Positions 1-5,315 of a stretch of DNA of 9,197 nt are shown here, piece after piece. Source of the stretch: Methanosarcinales archaeon (GTDB lineage Archaea > Halobacteriota > Methanosarcinia > Methanosarcinales > Methanogasteraceae). The stretch spans positions 1 through 9,197 of the forward strand of contig QMVM01000066.1 in the NCBI GenBank assembly GCA_003661105.1. The letters are read 5' to 3'. The notes below the pieces were generated by a model that saw nothing but the letters and a program-made list of their open reading frames with translations, did not search any database and was not told where the DNA came from. The position numbers and the translations under genes were made by a program. How positions within the stretch are numbered: position 1 is the stretch's first letter; every line of letters starts with the position of its first letter.

Positions 1-693
1 GATGATATCGGTATGTGTCTGGAAGCTGAGGTCGAACTTGGGGAAAATGTAGTCGATGAGTGTGTCGAGGATGGATTGATTGAATTTTATTTTACCAGAG
101 ACCGTGGTTACGGATGGATATTTCCGAAGCGGGATCATATCTCTATAGGCATCGGCGAATTTGCCCCGCGAGTGCATGACCTGAAGGGATATTTTAACAG
201 GTTTGTCAGGGACGTCTCGGTACAGAAGAATATCGATATCGAAGGAATGATAAGTGGAATAAACAGCTACAGAATTCCTGCTGGCGGCTTCCCACGGAAA
301 ATACATAGTGATCGTGTGCTGTTAACAGGCGATGCTGCTGGTTTCGTCGATCCGTTTCTTGGCGAGGGGATCTATTATGCTCTGAAGAGCGGGGAGATAG
401 CAGCAGACGTCGCGGCAGGTGCTGTCGAGAGCGGCGATTTCTCTGAAAGATTCTTGCAGGAATATGTGACGAGGTGCGAAAAGGAGTTTAATTACGATCT
501 AAAATCTGCACTGAAGTTTGCAAACTTTGCTTATGGTCACCGGGACTTGTTTTTAAAGGCGTTATGGCGAGATAAAGGATTGTTTATGGAATATATGAGA
601 ACCGCCAGGGGGGACCGGACATACGCCAAATTTAACAGGTGGTGCGCCCTCCGGTCTCCTGTTACCTTTGCAAAACTGATCGTTGGTAGGTAG
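1..693 (+). CDS. Geranylgeranyl reductase family FAD-dependent oxidoreductase, 3' part
   Basis: The frame is open from base 1, so the true start lies outside the window; the first Met (base 13) is internal. About 230 C-terminal residues are present, and the N-terminal FAD-binding Rossmann part is missing. What I see: GYGWIFPK at residues 36-43 of the fragment, typical of this family, and the second FAD motif GDAAGFVDPFLGEGI at about 110-124, followed by a helical, Arg/Lys-rich tail. In archaea such flavoproteins reduce geranylgeranyl double bonds, most often those of membrane ether lipids (digeranylgeranylglycerophospholipid reductase). Some paralogs act on quinones or other isoprenoids, so the exact substrate is not fixed by this fragment. 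It ends in TAG (691-693), and the next in-frame stop is a TGA only five codons later (709-711). Confidence 0.88.
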   Translation, partial: DDIGMCLEAEVELGENVVDECVEDGLIEFYFTRDRGYGWIFPKRDHISIGIGEFAPRVHDLKGYFNRFVRDVSVQKNIDIEGMISGINSYRIPAGGFPRKIHSDRVLLTGDAAGFVDPFLGEGIYYALKSGEIAADVAAGAVESGDFSERFLQEYVTRCEKEFNYDLKSALKFANFAYGHRDLFLKALWRDKGLFMEYMRTARGDRTYAKFNRWCALRSPVTFAKLIVGR

Positions 694-762
694 GGCCGAT
701 ATGGTGGATGAGGGTTGGTTGTGCGTTACTCAAGAGCGATCACGCTTCCGGCAATCCCAACA

Positions 763-801
763 TTTATAACCATAAAACCGTTATGTATAGAGAAAAAGGA
801 G
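763..801 (+). promoter_or_regulatory. Promoter and ribosome binding site of the rpl10e unit
   Basis: A TATA box TTTATAA lies at 763-769 in the 115-bp gap after the reductase gene. Transcription would start about 25 bases downstream, near 788-794. A GGAG ribosome binding site follows at 798-801, seven bases before the ATG at 809. The short leader fits an archaeal ribosomal-protein transcript. Assigned from motif and spacing only. Confidence 0.6.
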
Positions 802-808
802 CATATAA

Positions 809-1324
809 ATGGTAACCAAACCCGCGAAAATGTACCGCAAGTTTAAGCGCCCGTACACACGCCGTGAATACATGGGCGGGGTACCCGGCAGTCACATCGT
901 AAGTTATGACATGGGAAACCTCACAGAGGAATTTCCAGTTTCCATATCCTTAATCGCAAAAGAACAGTGTCAAATGAGGCACAACGCGCTTGAAGCTGCA
1001 CGGATCACCGCAAACAGGTATCTGCTCAGGGAAGCCGGACGTACGAATTTCCATCTGAAACTGCGCGTATACCCGCATCAGGTGCTTCGGGAGAACAAAC
1101 AGGCGACTGGCGCAGGCGCTGACCGGGTGTCAAGTGGCATGCGGCATGCGTTTGGGAAGCTGGTCGGGACTGCCGCACGGGTGCATGCGGGGCAGCGCGT
1201 CTTTACGGCATCAGTACAGCCACAGCAGTTCCAGCATGCAAAAGAGTCGATGAGGCGTGCAGGGTACAAACTGCCAACGCCGGTCAGCATCGTGATCGAT
1301 AAGGGGCAGGAACTGGTTCAATGA
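809..1324 (+). CDS. rpl10e: Large-subunit ribosomal protein L10e (uL16 family)
   Basis: The 171-residue product has the usual length and layout of archaeal L10e, the counterpart of bacterial L16, which sits near the peptidyl-transferase and A-site region of the 50S subunit. Diagnostic stretches are the N-terminal RPYTRREYMGGVPGSHIV (about residues 14-31), a basic RITANRYLLREAG helix, and the GADRVSSGMRHAFGKLVGTA segment near residues 103-122, which corresponds to the functional loop region. The ATG at 809 has GGAG seven bases upstream. The stop overlaps the start of the next gene (ATGA at 1321-1324), implying translational coupling with the aIF2-beta gene, so this is the first gene of a short translation operon. 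Confidence 0.96.
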   Translation: MVTKPAKMYRKFKRPYTRREYMGGVPGSHIVSYDMGNLTEEFPVSISLIAKEQCQMRHNALEAARITANRYLLREAGRTNFHLKLRVYPHQVLRENKQATGAGADRVSSGMRHAFGKLVGTAARVHAGQRVFTASVQPQQFQHAKESMRRAGYKLPTPVSIVIDKGQELVQ

Positions 1325-1944
1325 CTGATTATGCAGGAAACCTGGATCGGGCATTCGAACAGATGCCGGATTACTTGACGACTGATGTGCGTTTCTCAGT
1401 TCCGGGGGTAGACGTGATCATAGAAGGGAAAACCACCGTTTTAAGAAACTTTCTTGAGATCACCGATACCATCAATCGAGACCCGACCCACCTGCTGAAG
1501 TATCTACTGAGGGAACTTGGAACTGCTGGCAAATTCGACGGGACTCGTGTGATCTTTCAGGGAAAGTTCACCACCGAAACCATCCAGTCTCAGATCCAGG
1601 CTTATGTTGATGAGTTTGTGATATGCTCTGAGTGCGGACGTCCTGATACCACACTGGTGCGCAGCGACCGCGTGTTGATGTTGAAATGTGATGCATGTGG
1701 TGCGCACCGGCCGATCAGGAAACGCAAGGTTCGTGAGGTACAGGCAAAGGAGCCGATAGAAGAAGGCGGGGTGTACGATGTCAAGATCACTGGGGTCGGT
1801 CGAAAAGGTGACGGCTTTACCCAGATCGACAAATATACGATCTACGTCCCAAAGACGATCAAAGGTGAGATTGTAAGTATAAAAATCAAGAGTATCTCCG
1901 GCACACTCGCATTCGCTGAACTACTCGAACGGAAATCAGAGTGA
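1321..1944 (+). CDS. Translation initiation factor 2 subunit beta (aIF2-beta) with C-terminal TRAM domain
   Basis: The 207-residue product is the beta subunit of the aIF2 heterotrimer that delivers initiator Met-tRNA to the small ribosomal subunit. The N-terminal and central alpha-beta core is about residues 1-100, including VRFSVPGVDVIIEGKTTVLRNF near 23-44 and DPTHLLKYLLRELGT near 54-68. A zinc ribbon follows, with C102-x2-C105 and C123-x2-C126. The tail from about residue 145 to 203 (GGVYDVKITGVGRKGDGFTQ, then IYVPKTIKGEIVSIKI) matches a TRAM RNA-binding domain. Plain aIF2-beta proteins are about 135-140 residues, so this is the extended form known from methanogen-type euryarchaea. It overlaps rpl10e by four bases upstream and the next gene at GTGA downstream. 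Confidence 0.94.
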   Translation: MTDYAGNLDRAFEQMPDYLTTDVRFSVPGVDVIIEGKTTVLRNFLEITDTINRDPTHLLKYLLRELGTAGKFDGTRVIFQGKFTTETIQSQIQAYVDEFVICSECGRPDTTLVRSDRVLMLKCDACGAHRPIRKRKVREVQAKEPIEEGGVYDVKITGVGRKGDGFTQIDKYTIYVPKTIKGEIVSIKIKSISGTLAFAELLERKSE

Positions 1945-2312
1945 CCGATGGGGGAATAATGGGACTAAGCGAAGATGATCTCTTCTTTGAGAATCGGTGT
2001 AGGACTATGTTCGTTGTTAATGTACTCTCAGACAACGATGCGTATGCTAACTATATGAAACCTAAAGGATTAAGCGGCATCCAGATGCTGGACGTCATCG
2101 ATCTGTTCAAGAACGTCTTTGGGGAGGTCGACGATAGGGAGATTATACAGACGGCCGACCAGCTGGTACATGAGGGGTTGCTCGTCTCAAAAGGCGGCGG
2201 AACCGTGATGAATCCGAATCCTCCTATCTCTGTGGATTCGGAAGGCATCAAGATCGAGATTGAGACGGTTGGATATGTAGATGAAGAGGTGAATCTACCG
2301 GCAACACCGTGA
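1941..2312 (+). CDS. Conserved-looking small hypothetical protein, third gene of the rpl10e-aIF2-beta unit
   Basis: I do not recognise this protein. It is acidic and soluble-looking, with no signal peptide or membrane segment. The central part (MKPKGLSGIQMLDVIDLFKN, then REIIQTADQLVHEGLLVSKGGG) reads as helices followed by a short turn-strand, loosely like a small winged-helix or coiled fold, but no motif fixes a function. Two starts are possible. GTG at 1941 overlaps the TGA of aIF2-beta (123 residues, coupled translation). ATG at 1959 is preceded by a GGGGGA run at 1950-1955 (117 residues, spacing rather short). I give the longer form. Its place behind two translation genes suggests co-expression with them. 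It converges on trpA with only 22 bases between. Confidence 0.75.
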   Translation: MTDGGIMGLSEDDLFFENRCRTMFVVNVLSDNDAYANYMKPKGLSGIQMLDVIDLFKNVFGEVDDREIIQTADQLVHEGLLVSKGGGTVMNPNPPISVDSEGIKIEIETVGYVDEEVNLPATP

Positions 2313-2334
2313 TATTATATACCAGTAGCTATCA

Positions 2335-3120
2335 TCATGCCACAGCGGATTTCAGTTCCCGTGTAAGTTCTTCGATGCGTTCTGGTACGTTTACGCGGTC
2401 TGCGACGATGTTCACGAACGCAGAACCGACGATCACACCATCTGCTCCCGCTTTTATGATGGCAGATGCCTGATCCGGCGTCGATATACCAAATCCAACT
2501 GCAAGTGGCGTTGTTGTCCGGGTTTTGCCGCGCACGAGATCAATTAAGGAGAGTGTCGATGCTGCGACATCATCCCTTGCACCGGTGACGCCGATTCTTG
2601 CAACGAGATATATGAAGCCAGATCCGACATCGACGATCTTGTGCATCCTTTCCGGGTACGTGGTCGGCGCGATCAAGAAGATAAGATTAATCCCCTGCGC
2701 CTCACACTGCGCGGCGAGGTCCTCCGACTCCTCGACCGGAAGATCGGGAACGATGATGCCGGTTATCCCGCTTTCTACACAGTCGCGTACAAATCGTTCG
2801 AGCCCGCGCTTGAATACAATGTTGTAATAAGTCATCACCACAAGCGGAACCGGAACATCAAGCGATCTGACAAGATCGAAGAATATGTCAGGATTCATGC
2901 CCGCATCAAGCGCCCGTTCGATCGATGCCTGAATCGTCGGGCCGTCCGCGATCGGGTCTGAGAACGGAAGTCCCAGTTCAATCACGTCCGCGCCGCCGCG
3001 TACCAGTGCATACACAATCGCCGCAGTGTCGTCTGGCGTCGGGTCGCCCGCGCAGATATATGCGATGAGTGCGCCTTCGTTCCGGGTTTTTAGTTCAGTG
3101 AATTTGTCTTCGATGTTCAT
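2335..3120 (-). CDS. trpA: Tryptophan synthase alpha subunit
   Basis: The alpha subunit cleaves indole-3-glycerol phosphate to indole and glyceraldehyde 3-phosphate and passes indole to TrpB. From the ATG at 3120 the product has 261 residues, the family's normal size. The catalytic pair is visible: Glu48 in VIELGLPFSDP and Asp59 in IADGPTIQ (equivalents of E. coli Glu49 and Asp60). The mobile loop 6 appears as ARIGVTGAR and the phosphate-binding segments as VGFGIS and GADGVIVGSA. A longer in-frame reading goes up to a GTG at 3174, with an ATG at 3156, but the family starts at MNIEDKF, and a TATA box at 3174-3181 would put the transcript start near 3152, so 3120 is preferred even though I see no clear Shine-Dalgarno. 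No trpB or other trp gene is adjacent: the + strand neighbour is a translation operon. Confidence 0.95.
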   Translation of the reverse strand: MNIEDKFTELKTRNEGALIAYICAGDPTPDDTAAIVYALVRGGADVIELGLPFSDPIADGPTIQASIERALDAGMNPDIFFDLVRSLDVPVPLVVMTYYNIVFKRGLERFVRDCVESGITGIIVPDLPVEESEDLAAQCEAQGINLIFLIAPTTYPERMHKIVDVGSGFIYLVARIGVTGARDDVAASTLSLIDLVRGKTRTTTPLAVGFGISTPDQASAIIKAGADGVIVGSAFVNIVADRVNVPERIEELTRELKSAVA

Positions 3121-3173
3121 GGGATGATTGTCCGTATTGCAGTCTGATGCTTTCATATAGTAACATGAAACCA

Positions 3174-3181
3174 CATATAAG
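3174..3181 (-). promoter_or_regulatory. Likely trpA TATA box
   Basis: On the - strand the sequence reads CTTATATG, about 54 bases upstream of the chosen trpA ATG. A start point about 25 bases downstream (near 3152) would leave a leader of roughly 30 bases. Two more A/T-rich TATA-like stretches lie further upstream (near 3205-3212 and 3222-3231), so the choice is not certain. I found no TGTACA-type TrpY operator here. Confidence 0.45.
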
Positions 3182-3583
3182 AATCGGGAGGGATGCGCAA
3201 ACTATCATAAATATTGTTGCAGACATATAAATAAGATCGATTTGGGGGCAAGGTTGCTAACTTATCAAGGCGTTTGGGGCACTGTCTAAACATCCGAGTG
3301 TTTTCCACCGCCTTACACCCTGCCGCTGATCGTTTGGTCTTTGGCGCGATTGCCGGCTTTCTGATCCTGCTTGCAACATCGATGAATCGCCTTCTCCGCT
3401 CCACCCCCTCGATATATATTATGCTCGTTTTTGTGTGCTGATCAGTACTCATACACTCCAGAATGTCGGAATTATCAATGTCTGCCTTTATGGGGCACTA
3501 CCACAAAATCAGAGTGATTTCACTGGAGTTTTTGATTGTGCCGGGTGAAGCATTATGAACCACAAACACGCTGTTATACGCCG
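3182..3583. other. About 400 bases without a convincing gene
   Basis: Both strands are partly open but neither frame persuades. On the + strand a frame from 3235 to a TGA at 3439-3441 encodes a hydrophobic stretch (LVFGAIAGFLILLATSMNR) but has no ATG or ribosome binding site at its head; the same frame then runs from an ATG at 3463 to a TGA at 3556-3558 (31 codons). On the - strand a frame from 3452 reads across the same bases, is very rich in Arg and Lys and runs into the trpA promoter. A short palindrome AGTGA-TT-TCACT lies at 3513-3524. It may be the remains of a gene or insertion element, or plain intergenic DNA. Confidence 0.4.
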
Positions 3584-4030
3584 TCACCCAACCGTCCGCT
3601 CCATCGATTGTCGAATAGCGGTCTCAAGGTCATTTGGAACATCGGTGCCAATTAGATATTTCTTACCCGTTTTCATCTTAATTTCAACGGCATAAGATCC
3701 AGAAACATTATAGAGCCAGCCATGGGCAGTTCGGTGAATTCCCCAGCCGTAGTACCAGGGATTCTTCACGACATGGCATGATTCAATGTCTTTCAAAGAA
3801 AAACTCTTTCGGATAACTCCGGGTCCAAATCGAATTCGTAGAACATCTTCCTCAATCACTACAGTTAGTGTGGCGAATACCACCAGACAGACTCCAATGA
3901 TAACTATGGATGAAAAAACAATCCAACTGAAACCATGAACAGTCATGATATACACAAGAAAAAGCGGCACGATGGCGAACGCGATTATAAGTAAATATCC
4001 GATTTGTGTGTGCTGATAGTATTTGATCAT
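3584..4030 (-). CDS. Small membrane protein with two N-terminal helices and a PH-like C-terminal domain
   Basis: The 148-residue product begins with two hydrophobic segments at about residues 10-30 (GYLLIIAFAIVPLFLVYIM) and 35-58 (WIVFSSIVIIGVCLVVFATL). A soluble tail of about 85 residues follows. That tail has the pattern seen in bacterial-type PH-like membrane proteins: EEDVLRIRFGPGVIRKSFSL, then the aromatic PWYYGWGIHRTAHGWLYNVS, then AVEIKMKTGKKYLIGT and a final amphipathic helix LETAIRQSMER. Such proteins are widespread and mostly uncharacterised, so I assign no role. The ATG at 4030 has AGGAGT (4037-4042 on the - strand) six bases upstream, a good ribosome binding site. It is intact, unlike the two - strand genes upstream of it. 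Confidence 0.82.
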   Translation of the reverse strand: MIKYYQHTQIGYLLIIAFAIVPLFLVYIMTVHGFSWIVFSSIVIIGVCLVVFATLTVVIEEDVLRIRFGPGVIRKSFSLKDIESCHVVKNPWYYGWGIHRTAHGWLYNVSGSYAVEIKMKTGKKYLIGTDVPNDLETAIRQSMERTVG

Positions 4031-4036
4031 ATTTTC

Positions 4037-4101
4037 ACTCCTAAATTTATATTCGCCATGTATTCATCTCTTTTTCCAATCTCTCCGTCCCATATATAAT
4101 A
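4037..4101 (-). promoter_or_regulatory. Ribosome binding site and possible promoter of the 148-residue membrane protein
   Basis: AGGAGT (4037-4042) is the ribosome binding site. A TATATAT-containing stretch at about 4092-4100 would set transcription start near 4070 and give a leader of about 40 bases. A nearer A/T stretch (4046-4052) would start transcription inside the gene and is less likely. Confidence 0.4.
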
Positions 4102-4123
4102 AATCAGACTCTTCTTAACAAAC

Positions 4124-4199
4124 CCCCACACAAGAGTGGGTGCATAACACCAGATGGCGTGACCACCCCTATCTCCGTGAGATAATATGGGATCTGGTC
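4124..4199 (-). repeat. Stem-loops behind a broken membrane-protein gene, possibly a terminator
   Basis: Three pairings are visible. ACCAGAT (4149-4155) pairs with ATCTGGT (4192-4198). Inside it TATCTC (4170-4175) pairs with GAGATA (4179-4184) across a 3-base loop. CCCAC (4125-4129) pairs with GTGGG (4136-4140). The outer stem begins exactly at the stop codon of the reconstructed upstream reading frame (4198-4200). Position suggests 3'-end processing or termination for the broken gene at 4198-4400, but archaeal terminators need not be hairpins, so the function is inference. Confidence 0.4.
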
Positions 4200-4400
4200 A
4201 GATATATATATATGCGCAGAGTACAAAGAAACTGAAGATCGCTCCAAAGATCGGGACGTACTGGTACTCAGGACCATGTCCCGATCACCTCCTGCGCCCG
4301 AGAAATAGAACTGGAATGTGGCGATCAGCGCAAGAAACATCGCAATGATGAACAACCCTGTTCTGAAGTAATCCCCAAGTTTGCGTTTTTCATCGTCCAT
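4198..4400 (-). pseudogene. Frameshifted small two-helix membrane protein
   Basis: The ATG at 4400 has AGGAGG (4409-4414) eight bases upstream. The first 34 residues look real: a charged MDDEKRKLGDYFRTG head and a membrane helix ending in FQFYFS. After that the same frame turns into Ser/Arg-rich sequence of no plausible kind down to a stop at 4104. Moving one frame on gives EVIGTW near 4288-4271, and a further frame gives EYQYVPIFGAIFSFFV and then LCAYIYI, ending at a TGA at 4198-4200. Joined, these make a sensible protein of about 65 residues with two membrane helices. From memory, small archaeal proteins of this build exist (FYFS, a short amphipathic loop, VPIF, then a second helix), but I could not search. 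At least two indels are needed. Alternatives are sequencing error or a 98-residue protein read straight through. Confidence 0.6.
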
Positions 4401-4405
4401 TACTA

Positions 4406-5177
4406 TTACCTCCTCTTCATTATCACTACAGTTAGTATCACTGCTATCAACAGCATCAGCGCAGTGAACCCCTGCGTCTTCTTCTTAATCGCCCCGGATG
4501 CATACGCTTCCTCCGGAACCATGAAATCCTCAACCACGGTATCCTCGGAGACGACCTTCTCTTTCTCATGTATGTAGCGCACCGGACTCAGTTGCACCAC
4601 ACCCTACCCGCGCTCGACGATGGTATCGTTCTTCCGGATCAGCGCCTCCACGATGTAGTTATACTCATCCGGCACGACAATGTCGGCACTGCGGATGACC
4701 GCCGTCTCTTTCTTAACAACGCCACAGAGGTCCATGTTTATCTGCGAGCAATCCTGCATCCATCTCTCGCCTTGATCAGTAACACGGAAGTCCTCGCTTG
4801 TGATATCGCCTTCGTTCGTGAGATAGAGATCGACCCCGATAGTAACCCCTTAACCAGTCACATTCTCCACGAGAAAGTCCATCTCAGGCATCCAAGCCTA
4901 TATCATATACCGTTGGCGTCAGATCGCCAATTCCTGAAATTCTCATGGTTTTTTGGTCTACTCTCCGATCATCCTCGAATAAAACAGCTTCTATCCCGTA
5001 TCCGCCATCTCTATCGACTTTGACCGTCTGAGATATAGACTTCGTCTTCCGTTTCAAGATGCTTCCCACGGTAACAGTCTCCTGATCCACAAGCAATCAT
5101 GCGTCAGGATCTAGTGCCTTTAAGAGGAGTTGGGCATCCTCGCTGCGATCCCCGTGATTCTCGATACAGGTGTTCAC
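4406..5177 (-). pseudogene. Degraded secreted/anchored archaeal surface protein (DUF7490-like, QGF-type C-terminal anchor)
   Basis: Four pieces read in order on the - strand. From 5177: VNTCIENHGDRSEDAQLLLK and on to ALDPDA, then TGA (5097-5099). The same frame then continues LLVDQETVTVGSIL, GYGIEAVLFEDDRR and TPTVYDIGLD. An apparent 2-base loss shifts to the frame of MPEMDFLVENVTG (ATG at 4889-4891), then TAA (4850-4852). Next comes GVTIGVDLYLTNEGD, a patch near 4730-4790 where LIKAR and MDAGLLADK sit in the two other frames, then IVVPDEYNYIVEALIRK and TAG (4604-4606). It ends with QGFTALMLLIAVILTVVI plus a basic tail and TAA at 4406-4408. The repeated beta-rich units and the motif-helix-basic tail match archaeal surface proteins sorted by archaeosortases; DUF7490 is from recollection. 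The 5' end is lost where the PEGA promoter begins. Confidence 0.75.
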
Positions 5178-5281
5178 GAAAACCTTTTATATTAAGGACA
5201 CTTAAAAGGACTTACGGGGTATGTAACGCTATCAGACGCTGGCGGTATTTCGGCATCGTCGTTAGTTCAGACATTGTGGCT
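5165..5281 (+). repeat. Promoter-plus-leader unit, copy A (partner at 7014-7128)
   Basis: This stretch can be aligned with the region before the second PEGA gene. The promoter core and the following TTAAGGACACTTAA are identical apart from the BRE, which differs by one substitution and a one-base length change. After a less similar patch, TGGCGGTATTTCGGCATCG resumes against TGGCGGCATTTCGGCACCG in copy B and continues through GTGGCT/GTGTCT. The two leaders part company after about 5281. It shows that the duplication included regulatory DNA. It could be a regulatory RNA leader or simply inherited 5' sequence. Confidence 0.7.
5177..5192 (+). promoter_or_regulatory. BRE/TATA promoter of PEGA copy A
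   Basis: The sequence reads CGAAAACC (BRE-like, 5177-5184) followed directly by TTTTATAT (TATA box, 5185-5192), a textbook archaeal arrangement. Transcription should start near 5211-5216, giving a leader of about 100 bases before the ATG at 5316. The same element recurs before copy B at 7023-7039. Confidence 0.75.
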
Positions 5282-5315
5282 CCACAGGTCTTGAAGAATT
5301 AGTGAGGTGTAATAT

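Noticed and set aside
2525..2961. Two + strand open frames within trpA
   Set aside because: They are shadows of the trpA coding strand, whose catalytic motifs are complete.
3121..3174. N-terminal extension of trpA by 18 residues from a GTG
   Set aside because: The extension does not match the family start and covers the likely TATA box, so transcripts would not include it.
3153..3452. A 99-codon - strand frame upstream of trpA
   Set aside because: No ribosome binding site, very high Arg/Lys content, no recognisable family, and it runs through the trpA promoter. Kept only as a note on the gap.
4568..5023. A 151-codon + strand open frame
   Set aside because: It lies antisense to the decayed surface-protein gene, whose pieces make far better protein (VVPDEYNYIVEALIR, QGFTALML and others). 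The + strand product is His/Leu-rich with no motif and no ribosome binding site.
5221..5226. ATG-TAA minimal start-stop in the PEGA A leader
   Set aside because: Present just after the expected transcript start, but absent at the same place in copy B, so most likely chance.
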